From: Zopfochytrium polystomum
Lineage: Eukaryota > Chytridiomycota > Chytridiomycetes > Chytridiales > Chytridiaceae
DNA: 37,636 nucleotides
Direction of reading: 5' to 3'
NCBI GenBank assembly: GCA_025765615.1
Contig: JAIVFJ010000464.1
Span: 1-37,636, forward strand
The translations under genes were made by a program, and so were the position numbers. Of the stretch, positions 20,534 through 29,349 are shown piece by piece. Position 1 is the stretch's first letter, and every line of letters starts with the position of its first letter. The notes under the pieces were generated by a model. It saw nothing but the letters and a program-made list of their open reading frames with translations. It had not been told where the DNA came from and did not search any database.

Positions 20534-22028
20534 ATGGGGGTGCGCCACGCCGCGCTGCACTGCCTCTTCTGGGCCAAAGTCTTTGTCGCGATGGTGCTCT
20601 CAATCGGCGGCCTCGCCTACTTCTCATACAAGGTGCTAGTCCTTCACCTGGAGGCCTCGCCGCCCTCCACAGGCGCCACCGTCAACAAGCCCATTCAAAT
20701 CACAAACGACTCCACAGCGTGCGACGCCTCGAAGACCGGCTACAGCAGGCTGCAGCTGCAAACTACTGGCAAGATCATGCTCGGTTGGTCGCTCGACTGG
20801 GCCGTCATGACTCCGCGACAGGCTGTCGAAAAGCTCGGCTTCAGCGCTGCCATCTAGTGAGTCGGGAAAGACACCACAGGCTCCCCTCAAACCATCTCCA
20901 TCCTTCTCACACCTCCCACACAGAGTAACACGTTCATGGAAATGAACATGAACACAAACCCGCCCTACGACCAAAACTCGCTCAACTGGTTCGGCTCCGA
21001 GGTCGGCCGGGTCGGCGGGATCCTCGAGGTCACCATGGCGCCGACATCCCCGCTAGACGAACTGGCCGACAACGTCCTCGACGCATTCGCGAAACAGCTG
21101 CTCGACATCAACAGCCGCTACGGCGTGCCCGTCCTCCTGCGCTGGGGCCACGAAATGAACAGCGACTGGACGACCTACGGGAACCGCCCCATCGCCTACA
21201 TCAAAAGCTTCAGACGGATGACCACGTTCGTCAGAAAGTACACAAACCTTACCGGTAAGTCGCATCTTTTCATAGCCGACTTTTCCTCGGTCACTCTCCC
21301 CCGGTCGAATCCCCTGCAACAAGAAAGTAACCAGCTTCTTTTTGACAGCGATGGTTTGGGCACCCAACGTCGGCATCCAAGCGCCCTTCGACGACACCAC
21401 CGGCACTGTGCACCTCCCCGTCTCCGGGCCAGACTTTGACGCCCTCGACACCAACCACGACGGCAAAATCGACTACCAGGACGACCCGTACACCCCGTAC
21501 TTCCCCGGTGCCGACTACGTCGACTGGTTCGGCCTCTCGCACTACTACTACCCCTTTGAGCAAATCAACGAAGCCGTCCCGCCGACTTACTTTGCAGACT
21601 ACCTCACCGCCTCCGGCCCAACCGCCGCCCGCTCCATAGGCCCCGGCCGCTTCAGCGCCAACTTCACCGCCACCCACAACTTTTACCAGCTCTTCCCCGC
21701 GACCTATAATAAGCCCATGCTGCTTCCTGAAACCGGCGCGCCCTTCCTCCAGGACATCACCATCCCCAACGTCGACGAGGTCTCCATCAAGATGGGCTGG
21801 TGGGACCAGGTGCTATCGCAAGACACGGTCGAGAAATTTCCACTGATGGTGGCTGCCGCGAACTTTGAAGAGCAGAAGTTTTTGAACGGTCACCTGAGGG
21901 ACTGGAGGCTGTTGAATAATACGAAGGTTCAGGAGGCGTTTAAGGCGAGGGTTACCGCGTTTGCGGAGCATTTGGTGGCGGGACCGGAATTGGTCTTTGG
22001 GTGTGATGGAAGTGTAAAGCTGCGTTGA
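20534..22028 (+). CDS. GH26-like glycoside hydrolase, membrane-anchored
   Basis: GH26 includes beta-mannanases and related endo-glycanases acting on cell-wall polysaccharides. Exons 20534-20856, 20926-21254 and 21349-22028 join to 1332 nt, 443 residues, unbroken. An N-terminal hydrophobic segment (residues about 13-35, FVAMVLSIGGLAYFSYKVLV) looks like a signal anchor. The TIM-barrel signature LLRWGHEMNSDW carries the presumed acid/base Glu184. MVWAPN and DYVDWFGLSHYYYP follow, and LLPETGAPF carries the presumed nucleophile Glu345. Between them DTNHDGKIDYQDD (about 251-263) matches a Ca2+-binding EF-hand loop. The second exon must begin at the AG after CACACAG, because the first AG would make a stop. 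Substrate is not deducible; cell-wall remodelling or plant or algal glycan attack are both possible. Confidence 0.88.
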
Positions 22029-22108
22029 GAGTGCCAGGTCTCGATTTTTTTTCTTTTTTTTTTTCCCTCCTAACCCGAATATGGGCTCAAGCTCTGTGCG
22101 ACAAGCCC

Positions 22109-22113
22109 AAAAA
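22109..22113 (-). terminator. Pol III T5 terminator of tRNA-Glu
   Basis: A run of five A on the plus strand (T5 on the tRNA strand) lies 17 bases beyond the tRNA 3' end, the usual RNA polymerase III stop. Confidence 0.7.
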
Positions 22114-22129
22114 GAAAGAAGATCAAGTC

Positions 22130-22201
22130 CTCCCCGGCGGGGAATCGAACCCCGATCGCCACCGTGAGAGGGTGGAATCTTAACCATTAGACGACCGAGG
22201 A
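22130..22201 (-). tRNA. tRNA-Glu (anticodon CTC)
   Basis: The 72-nt cloverleaf was folded by eye. The acceptor stem TCCTCGG/CCGGGGA has one T-G wobble, the anticodon loop CTCTCAC sits on a CCACC/GGTGG stem and gives anticodon CTC, and the T arm is CGGGG-TTCGATT-CCCCG. The discriminator is G, and no intron or encoded CCA is present, as usual in eukaryotes. The internal B box GGTTCGATTCC is intact. It decodes GAG, consistent with the GC-rich codon use here. Confidence 0.97.
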
Positions 22202-22409
22202 CTTGTCCATCTTCTACTAAGACATGAAATATACAGTCGTAATATTGCATCTCAGACAATGAGAAACGTTCTCCGTGAATGATTGCGACAGTTGGGCTTT
22301 CAATTCAAACACTCGGCGCGTCCTTCAATAAAGTTCGCAAGCATATTTTGGGTGAAAACAAATGGAACTTGGCCGAAACACAGCCTGGTTCATTCTTTCA
22401 CTGCGTCAC

Positions 22410-24311
22410 CCTCTTGGTCCCACCCTCAGTGTCATGCCAAACTTGTACTTCACCTTCTCCGGGTCCAACACCTCAAAAACCTCTGGAGCACGGTGGCCAT
22501 CACCCACACCGCCTGGAACGTCGCCATCGTCTGCCCGAGACACGATCGCGGACCCGGGTTGAAGACGGGCCACCGGAAGGGCGACACACGCCTCAGAGTT
22601 GCGGCCCCGCCGTCATCAGCCGAAGGGTCTTTGACGAGCCAGCGCTCAGTATTGAAGGAGGCGGCGTCCGGGCCCCAGAGCGACTCGCTGCGGTTCATGG
22701 CAAAGATGTTTTGGACAACGCGGGTTTGAGCCGGTATGCTGACGCCGCGTGGGAGCGTGTCGGGAATTCTGGCGCACCGGCTGGTCATGTGGACGGTGGG
22801 GTAGAGGCAAAGGATCTCGTGAATGCTGCAGGAAGGAGAGGGGGTTTTCGTTTCATGAAAGTTCGTTGCTCTTCGGTAGACTCGCAAGTACATACACGGC
22901 CGTTCAGTAATTTAGGTCATTTACCGTGTCAAAAGTAAGGGTCGAGTGTCCTGCGATTTCGTTCACTTCTTGTCGGATCTTCTTGAGGACGTCAGGACGG
23001 CTTCACTGTGCAAAAAATCCCCCACGACAGTTTCAGGGAAATTGTGTCTCGCCCGAACGAATGGCGGTTATTGGTGCACGACGTGGCTTCAAGAAATTGC
23101 AAGCGACAAACCTGCAAGCATCAAATTCAGGATCATGTCCTTGAGCGCCTCGTCTGACATCCCGCTCCCATCAACCTCACGGGTCCACAAACAGGTCCAG
23201 CAGGTCTTGGTTCTTCTTTTCATTGTCCCCGCCTTGGTCCACCTCCGACGCCGCCCGCTGCGTCCTCCGCACACGAACTCTGTCCAGGGCATAGCCGTGC
23301 ACAACCTTAAGCACCCGCTGGATCTCGCGGTTGCGCCTGGTGGGGAGGTGTCGCGCCAGCTTTCCAACCGGGTTGAGAAGATCATCGTACAGCTTGGTGA
23401 GGACGTCGTCGCAAGCGGCGATAAACGGCGCAGGTGGGCTATCGATATTTTTGAGACAGTCCATGTTCTCGTTGAATGCGAACTTGCAGAAGCTAGTCGA
23501 ATTATGCGAAAAGACCTGCCGTTTGACTTTTTTGGGCATGAACAAAAGAGTGGCCAACATTGTCCAACTAGCCGCTCGAAGAGACCGTTCCAAGTCAAAA
23601 ACGTCGCCGGAACTTGCGGCACGGTCAAGGTGCTCGATCAGAGTTTCCGGACACTCAAGAAGACTGGTCCTACTACATAACGACAAACATCCCATCCTCA
23701 CCGCCAAGCGCATACGTCATTGAGTGCCAAAAATTATTCGCCGTGAAGATGCGGGAGGTGATTTTGCGGCTTCTGAGCCACTGCACAGCATCAAACGAGA
23801 AATACATATCAGTAATTTGTAACCGCCCGCGGATGATCAAGCGAAACGTTACCGATTCGCCGTCGCTCAAGAAAATTCCATCGCCAATAATCGGCTTCAA
23901 CGCCTGCTGATGTGCTCGAATTAGTCAAATTTACTCTTCAGCACGTGCTCGACAATGGCGGGATCTGTGGTGTAGATGAAAGGAACGGCGCCCGGCACCC
24001 TTATAGATCTTGCCTTACATCAGCCAGAGCAAAGGTTGCAACTGGAAACGGTTGACACCCACATTGTAGGCCCGTGGGCGGCATGCCAGTCGAAGTGCCA
24101 GTCGTAGAACCTGTCGTTGTTCTTCGCCATCAGGGGAATGTGACCCAGGAGGAGGGCATGTTATGGAGGCGATGTCAGCCCCAGGACCGGCGGTCGCCGC
24201 GAGTTCCGCAGCGCGGTAAAAAAAGAGGGCGATCCTGAATGCGGCCGCGGCGGAGAGGGCGCCTGGCAGAAAGCTCCTTAGGGTAGTAATTAAGGACAAG
24301 GACTGCTGCAT
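22410..24311 (-). pseudogene. Cytochrome P450 relic (fatty-acid-hydroxylase-type)
   Basis: Cytochrome P450 segments run in correct order on the minus strand but in broken frames. From ATG 24311 come MQQSLSLITTLRS, a hydrophobic stretch, GHIPLMAKNNDRFYDWHFDW and AHGPTMWVS. VPFIYTTDPAIVEHVLKSKFD is followed by an in-frame TAA (23931-23933), then IIGDGIFLSDGES and, after a clean intron, RKITSRIFTANNFWHSMT. LPTRRNREIQRVLKVVHGYA, SDEALKDMILNLMLAG (helix I start), KKIRQEVNEIAGHSTLTFD, the K-helix HEILCLYPTVHM and the haem loop FNPGPRSCLGQ follow. The K-helix ExxR is ExxC here (TGC at 22807-22809), and the RDTT part of helix I is degraded. A T5 run (22475-22479) shifts the last exon out of VLDPEKVKYKFGMTL. 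The motif wording resembles the CYP52/CYP704-like fungal group. Several independent defects favour a real pseudogene. Confidence 0.8.
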
Positions 24312-25620
24312 CTCGAAGAGGCTGCCAGGCACGGGAAAGTGATCAGGGGAACCGCAAAATAAAAAATATGGGTTTTCAGCGGCCAATGGCCCGTCGGGCA
24401 GTTCCTTTCAGCGGCCAAGGCCAAGAAAGGAACGCGTGGCTTGCGCACGACGTTCCTGGTCAGGGGTGGATTTCTGTGGCCCCTCCTTGCTGGGTATGCG
24501 TGCACCAACACGCACGGATACACCTCTCCTCGCGCAAACCTGAAACGGCCGGAGTAGACACGTGTAGCCGCCCCAATGGTGGTGTTCGCCGCAAAGGGCC
24601 CGTTTCCACCGAGTCCCGCCTCCGCCTACTTAACAAAGTCATGGTTACCGTCTACCAGTTAACCACTTCCACAATGAAAAACGCTGAACCTCAAGAGCGC
24701 TCCATTCGGGCCTGCCGCCCTGGCTGTGACTGCCAGCCTTCATACCAAAGCTTCTCTCAGTGAATCTTCAGCTGCTGATGTTGTTAAGGTGGCACGACCA
24801 TGTGGGAATACCATGTGTTTCATTCATCATTGTTTTTTGGTTTGTTTTATTGTCGCAAAAGCCCCTCCTCCCCAGCACATCGTCCCTACGCGTCCAAAGA
24901 TCCCTTACTGCGCTCCCGGCTGAATCAATTCATGTGCGTTGGGTCGAAGCGCTTTGGGCGGAAACTGTCCGTCGAAGTTGGTTGGGAGAATTGGCGATTT
25001 TTTTACGAAACCTGCGTCGACCTCGGAACTTGGAGTTTCGCAATTTTTCAATGGCCGAGCTCAGCGTGATTCGCCTCACTCCGGTAAGGGTAAAGGCGAA
25101 CGTTTTTTTCATATTCCTGCGGCGGATGTCTTCTTCCACCACTATCATTCTTACGACAATGTTGTATGTACAACAAACATTGTTCCACTAACAACCAACC
25201 TCCTCACATCTTTTTCGATGGCGTTCGGTCGGGTGAAGAGTCCGTTTTATTCTTCTCTTTCTTTCAATTTCGAGTTTTTCTTGAAGAGGTCAGACCTTTT
25301 GCAGAACGATGGTGGAAGCGATACAAACAGGACAGCGAGCTAAAAAAAAAAAAAAAAAAAAAAGGCGTGCTGTTCCAATGGAAGAAGACACAGAATATGA
25401 ACGAAAAGAAAGTATGGAATGACGAAAATTGGGAGGATGTTGGAAAGGGGCGGAGAGGGCTCTTTCCCGCCCTTCCACACAGGAGAAGGAGAAGTGTGAA
25501 GGAATGGGCACAATTAAGACAAAGCAAAAAATGAAAGTTGGAATCAGGTAACCGGCAAAAGTGAGAGAATTCGGGAAACGAAGGAAAGCACGGGAACAAC
25601 GGCTGTACGACTGCAAAGGA
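24312..25620. other. Intergenic, no gene recognised
   Basis: Open frames occur on both strands (for example 24760-25191 plus) but show no domain, no splice pattern and unusual composition for this window. The region is more AT-rich than the flanking genes. A 22-base A run lies at 25342-25363. Confidence 0.4.
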
Positions 25621-25639
25621 GAAATTAGAAAGAAACGTG

Positions 25640-26029
25640 TAAACCAACGAGCAAAATAAAACAGGTAGGAGCGGTGTTTGAGGATGAAGGTCGTCGCGGT
25701 GACTTCGTTGCCGGCAGCGAAGCCGCCCTGGGCGGCGACGGCGCGGGAGAGGGAGCCGGCGAAGACGTGCTGCGAGGTGCGCGAGTCGAAGCGGATGCCG
25801 TGGTCGGCGAAGAGGCCGGTCTGAGCCGGGGACGAGGAGGAGGGGCAGCCGACGGCGCGCGGGGCGGTGAGGACGCCAAAGGAGTTGGATTCGTCGACAA
25901 AGAAGCGGTGGTCCATGCGGCGCGGGTATCGGGCGAGGAAGGCGTCGATGACGGCGACAAAGTCCGGGAGCAGCAAGACGCGGCCGGTGCGTTGGGAGAT
26001 GCCTTCAATCTGGACCGGCAGCGAGTGGC
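25640..26029 (-). pseudogene. Fragment of an alpha-oxoamine synthase-family PLP protein (LCB1/BioF-like)
   Basis: One exon, starting after the acceptor TTTCATCAG at 26030-26031, reads VQIEGISQRTGRVLLLPDFV, then HRFFVDESNSFGVL and FAGSLSRAVAAQGGFAAGNE. These match the order of conserved blocks in alpha-oxoamine synthases: the VEG strand, the DE-x-x-S-x-GVLG loop, and the T-x-S-K-A-x-G-x-x-GGF loop holding the PLP lysine. Here the lysine position is Arg (SLSRA), as expected for a non-catalytic LCB1-type subunit or a dead copy. A GT..AG exit near 25650 leads to no convincing C-terminus. Upstream, 26680-26760 on the same strand reads GVGSASSFLTRAHDVQ, reminiscent of the N-terminal GVGSCGxRxxxGxxDVH block, but the connection is broken. 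The rest of the enzyme is missing or decayed. Confidence 0.5.
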
Positions 26030-26909
26030 CTGATGAAATGCGAACAGAAAAATGGACGGGGCTGTCACGCAAGATGGATTTGGAACTACTCGCCCTTTTT
26101 GACCTTGTTGTTTGCTCAACGACGCTTGTTTGGAGCCTGCAGGGGGCTTCTCTCCTTTAATGAACTGCGCCTTGAAGTATGGCAGAAAAATAAACCCCCT
26201 CAGCGCCTTCCGCTTTCTGATGGCTTCAAGCGGAAGTGGAAGAATAAAAGCAGCGCCTATGGCGATGTACGACACATTCTGTGGTGCTTCCAGGTATGTC
26301 ATATGTCTGCCAGTTACGTCGTCAATTCACCCTGGCCTTCAAAAGAGCGTTACTTCCTTCAAACTTATTTGCGCAACTTTGAAGTGGCCCGATTGCAAAC
26401 CGATTTTCTATCCACCTTCCCTCTTGGAATTTTCCACAGCTGCAAATGTCTTGACTGAGCGTTTCTTTTGTCCTTCCCAAGGCTCGGTTTGTTAAATCGA
26501 GACAGCCTAAACACAACAATTGACTGCTTCCCACTTGAAGACGTGAGAGTGAGAGCTTCGAATCCCGCAGCTTCGTCTAAATGATGGTTCATCTATGACT
26601 CGCTCTAGATGGGTTGCCTTGTGCCTTCAAAGATGTCCAGAGATTAGGTAGAGTCATACCCATGTTGGACTACTTGTTGCGTTGAATCTTGTACGTCATG
26701 AGCTCTTGTTAGGAAACTAGACGCGCTGCCCACCCCACACCTTCCCAATAGCCCACTCTTGCAGCGCTGACTGTCCATATGCATGTATTCTCTTGCTTGA
26801 ATTCCTCTGCCTCCCACCGACCACCAAAACAAAGGGACTGCCTGCGGCAGATAAAGTCGACTCTGAGTTGCTCCATGTGTGGCTTTCACTTCTTGCCCTT
26901 TTGCGTTTT

Positions 26910-26932
26910 GGGGGGGGGGGGGGGGGGGGGGG
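26910..26932. repeat. G23 homopolymer
   Basis: A pure G run in noncoding DNA. A second pure G run of the same length lies at 34392-34414. Such runs can form quadruplexes and are error-prone in sequencing. Confidence 0.9.
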
Positions 26933-27460
26933 TTCCGCCATCGTCAGCTTGTTCCGAAATTGCGCGAGCAACAGGTCTCTGTTGGCAGAGAAAGACAGGG
27001 AGACGAACGAAAAAATAGTAACTGAATTCATTCCATCCCTCATTTACCTTGCCAGTCTTGACTTTGTTTCCGTCGTGCGCAGGGTTCAGAGAGGGATTCG
27101 TGGGGGGGTGATTTGCAAGTGTGTCAGTCTCGCTCCTCACTGAACAAAAGGGGGGAATAGACCTACTGGGCGGGAGCTTTTTGAACATCGACTCTGTTGG
27201 TTGTCCGAGGAAACGACCGTGGGGCAACACACAAATTCGGTCAGATTGGAACCATCCGCCACGCCCCACAGTAAAGTACTCCCCTTCCCCCCCCTCCCCC
27301 CCTCTGGGTGTTTTCGCAATCACTCAACTGTCGTGATCTTCGATTTGCTTTTTGGCTTTTTTAGGTGGAAAATATGTAGGTGGATGCAAGAACAGAGTCG
27401 AGAGATTCAGTGGGAGGAGAAGCAGGTGGGGCCGAAAGGGTTGAGACTGTGATCTTACGG

Positions 27461-27507
27461 CTCGGGGGCTCCGGCAGCTTGTAGCTCGGGGCTCCGGCAG
27501 CTTGTAG
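27461..27507. repeat. Imperfect 23/24-bp tandem duplication
   Basis: Two copies of a unit containing CTCCGGCAGCTTGTAG lie head to tail (27461-27484 and 27485-27507) and differ by one G. On the minus strand one frame reads LQAAGAPSYKLPEPPS, with a possible GTAAGA donor just after, so it may be a repeat-bearing exon of a secreted protein. Confidence 0.6.
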
Positions 27508-27658
27508 CCTGGCGAAACACAAAATAAAATGGCCGGGGCTGGTAAGCCAGAGTAATGCGAGATGAAGGAACGATATCAGACTTCTCACTCCTCTTACTTT
27601 GTTGTTTGCTGGAAGAGCCTTGTTTCGGGGGCGCTTTTGATCCTGTAGGTTTTCTCCA

Positions 27659-27991
27659 TCAACGATTTTTTCTGCTTTTGAGACGGAAGTGATGGAAGAG
27701 GGAGGGGGTTGTGCGTGGAAATTTGAGGTGGGGGGAGGGGGGAAGGGGGAGGGTTGGGGGGTTTGGGGAGACTAACCCTTTGGCGGTTCCGGAAGCGGGT
27801 ACGCTGCGAGGGGTTGTCGTGTTGAGGAAGGTGGCGCGGAGGTTAAAATACACCCACAGCCCAAGTATTGGCGGAAAAAACAAGCACGAACATTGCTTGC
27901 TGCCCTTCCCAGATGGTGCTGCGTCGGCGAGAGCGGCAGCGAGGAGCGTCGCGGCGAGGGCGAGGATGGAGAAGAGCGACTTTGAAACCAT
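27659..27991 (-). CDS. Putative small secreted protein (signal-peptide ORF)
   Basis: The ORF opens with a textbook signal peptide, MVSKSLFSILALAATLLAAA, followed by LADAAPSGKGSK, where cleavage after ALA or ADA is plausible. The remainder of the continuous frame (to 27659) is Pro/Ser/Thr-rich and probably partly intronic: a strong donor (GTTAGT at about 27770-27775) follows VPASGTAKG, and downstream pieces such as SKAPPKQGSSSKQQ (about 27610-27645), flanked by an AG and GTAAGA, look like further exons. I cannot fix the full exon chain. No domain is recognised. It may be a cell-wall or effector-like protein. Confidence 0.45.
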   Translation of the reverse strand: MVSKSLFSILALAATLLAAALADAAPSGKGSKQCSCLFFPPILGLWVYFNLRATFLNTTTPRSVPASGTAKGLVSPNPPTLPLPPSPHLKFPRTTPSLFHHFRLKSRKNR

Positions 27992-28289
27992 TCAGGGAGC
28001 TTTGTGAACCTACTTTTTGGATTGGGTTGGGGCGGGGGGCAGGGCAGGGGGGGCGGGGCGGGGGGGCGGGGATGATGTTGGTGGTGCCAGGAGCAACTTA
28101 GCCCCTCCCTATTTATTTTGCGAGGACGGGCTGAGGACAGATCACCGCGCTTTGCGAAGACGAAAGCGACAGGAGCTACCCCATGAGAGCCGCGTGTTTG
28201 GGATTGTGTGTGTGCGTGTCAAGAGTTATGTGCAAAGGGGATTCCGCAAAGGAACGGAAGAATTTGGGGGGTTTGTATACGTGTGTGTC

Positions 28290-28333
<44 letters not shown>

Positions 28334-29330
28334 TGTGTATGTGTGTGTGTATGTGTGTGTGTCCTCAGCCGCTGTGCTGTGGAGTTCCGCCCGGCCGTGC
28401 GTGGAAAATTGGGATCCGATTCGTCCTCAAGTGAGACGCCGGGAGACTCCGGAAATTGCGTCTTTTCCGTCGGGCGGTGGCTGGGAAAGCTGTCGGAAGA
28501 ACTTGGGGAAATAAAAAATAATAAAAAAACAATGAAAAAAACATTGAAAAAGAAAAAAAAATTTGCGATGATTGCACAGGTCGCACGTTCCTCAAGTCCG
28601 CCCCTTGCATAATACCTGCAGTACGGCTGTGGCACTTTAGCAGCTGATAGAGAATACCTCTGAGAGTAACTGAGCCGAATATCATGTCTGCGCTGCAATT
28701 ATTGAGCGTGTTTGAGCAGAGACTGTCAATTGTGGCAAAAATATTGGCACAATTTTGTGAGCCACTGTACACGCCCGCTGGCCGGGTTGAAGTCAGAGCC
28801 AAAACTCATCCCGAACTGGGGGGAAACCCCCAGGCTTGAGCCCGGACACATTGCAGATCGCGCAGCCTGAGTCGACGCGGTGCGGGAGAACGGGAGGGGG
28901 TTGTGGGGTACCTCGTGGGAAAAAAGGGGGGAGGCCGATGTCAACCTGAAGAGGCGACTACGCGGGGGGAGGGGGGGCACCCTCCCGGTTTACACCGCGT
29001 GTGTGCACGTGGAGCGCAATGGCGCAACCGTCGGAGAGCGGCGAGTCGTCGAATCTTGGTTATGTTTTGACCCACCTCCGCAACGGACTCAGCTCAATCC
29101 AGTTAACGCTCCCATACCCGAAACCCCAACCGAACACCCAACCGAACCCGAACAGCCCCAATGTTTATGTGTTTGGACACTGCCACAACGTTCCTCAATG
29201 AGTAATTCTGAAAGTTGGTATTGGTATGCAAACAAATTTACCCCCGAGTCCGTCGCTTCAGATGTAACCCAAAATGAGAAAAGGCAGCAAACGGCGCGAA
29301 AAAAAATTCTCGCAACAACCCCCTCCCCGC
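27992..29330. other. Spacer with (GT)n microsatellite
   Basis: No gene is recognised. A GT microsatellite occupies 28281-28362 and an A-rich patch lies near 28510-28560. A 51-codon plus ORF at 28684 (MSALQLLSVFEQ) has no supporting features. GC-rich G-run clusters at 28020-28075 precede the small secreted ORF. Confidence 0.35.
28281..28362. repeat. (GT)n microsatellite, about 80 bp
   Basis: An almost pure GT repeat with a few TCT and TAT interruptions. Its translations give poly-Val/Cys and Thr/His ORFs that are not genes. Confidence 0.9.
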
Positions 29331-29349
29331 TCCCGCACCTCACACTAAA

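Larger units (their letters stand above)
26100..27658. other. Mostly noncoding stretch with G23 tract
   Basis: Apart from the possible oxoamine-synthase N-terminal relic at about 26680-26760, no gene is recognised. It contains a 23-base G run (26910-26932), GT- and C-rich patches near 27290, and an imperfect tandem repeat at 27461-27507 that may belong to the small secreted gene to its right. Confidence 0.35.

Noticed and set aside
23040..24380. Plus-strand ORFs opposite the P450
   Set aside because: Antisense shadows; the minus strand has all P450 motifs in order.
28219..28698. Thr-His repeat ORF resembling a low-complexity protein
   Set aside because: Translation of the (GT)n microsatellite.
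28684..28839. 51-codon plus ORF starting MSALQLLSVFEQ
   Set aside because: It looks protein-like, but it has no domain, no splice partner and a length compatible with chance.
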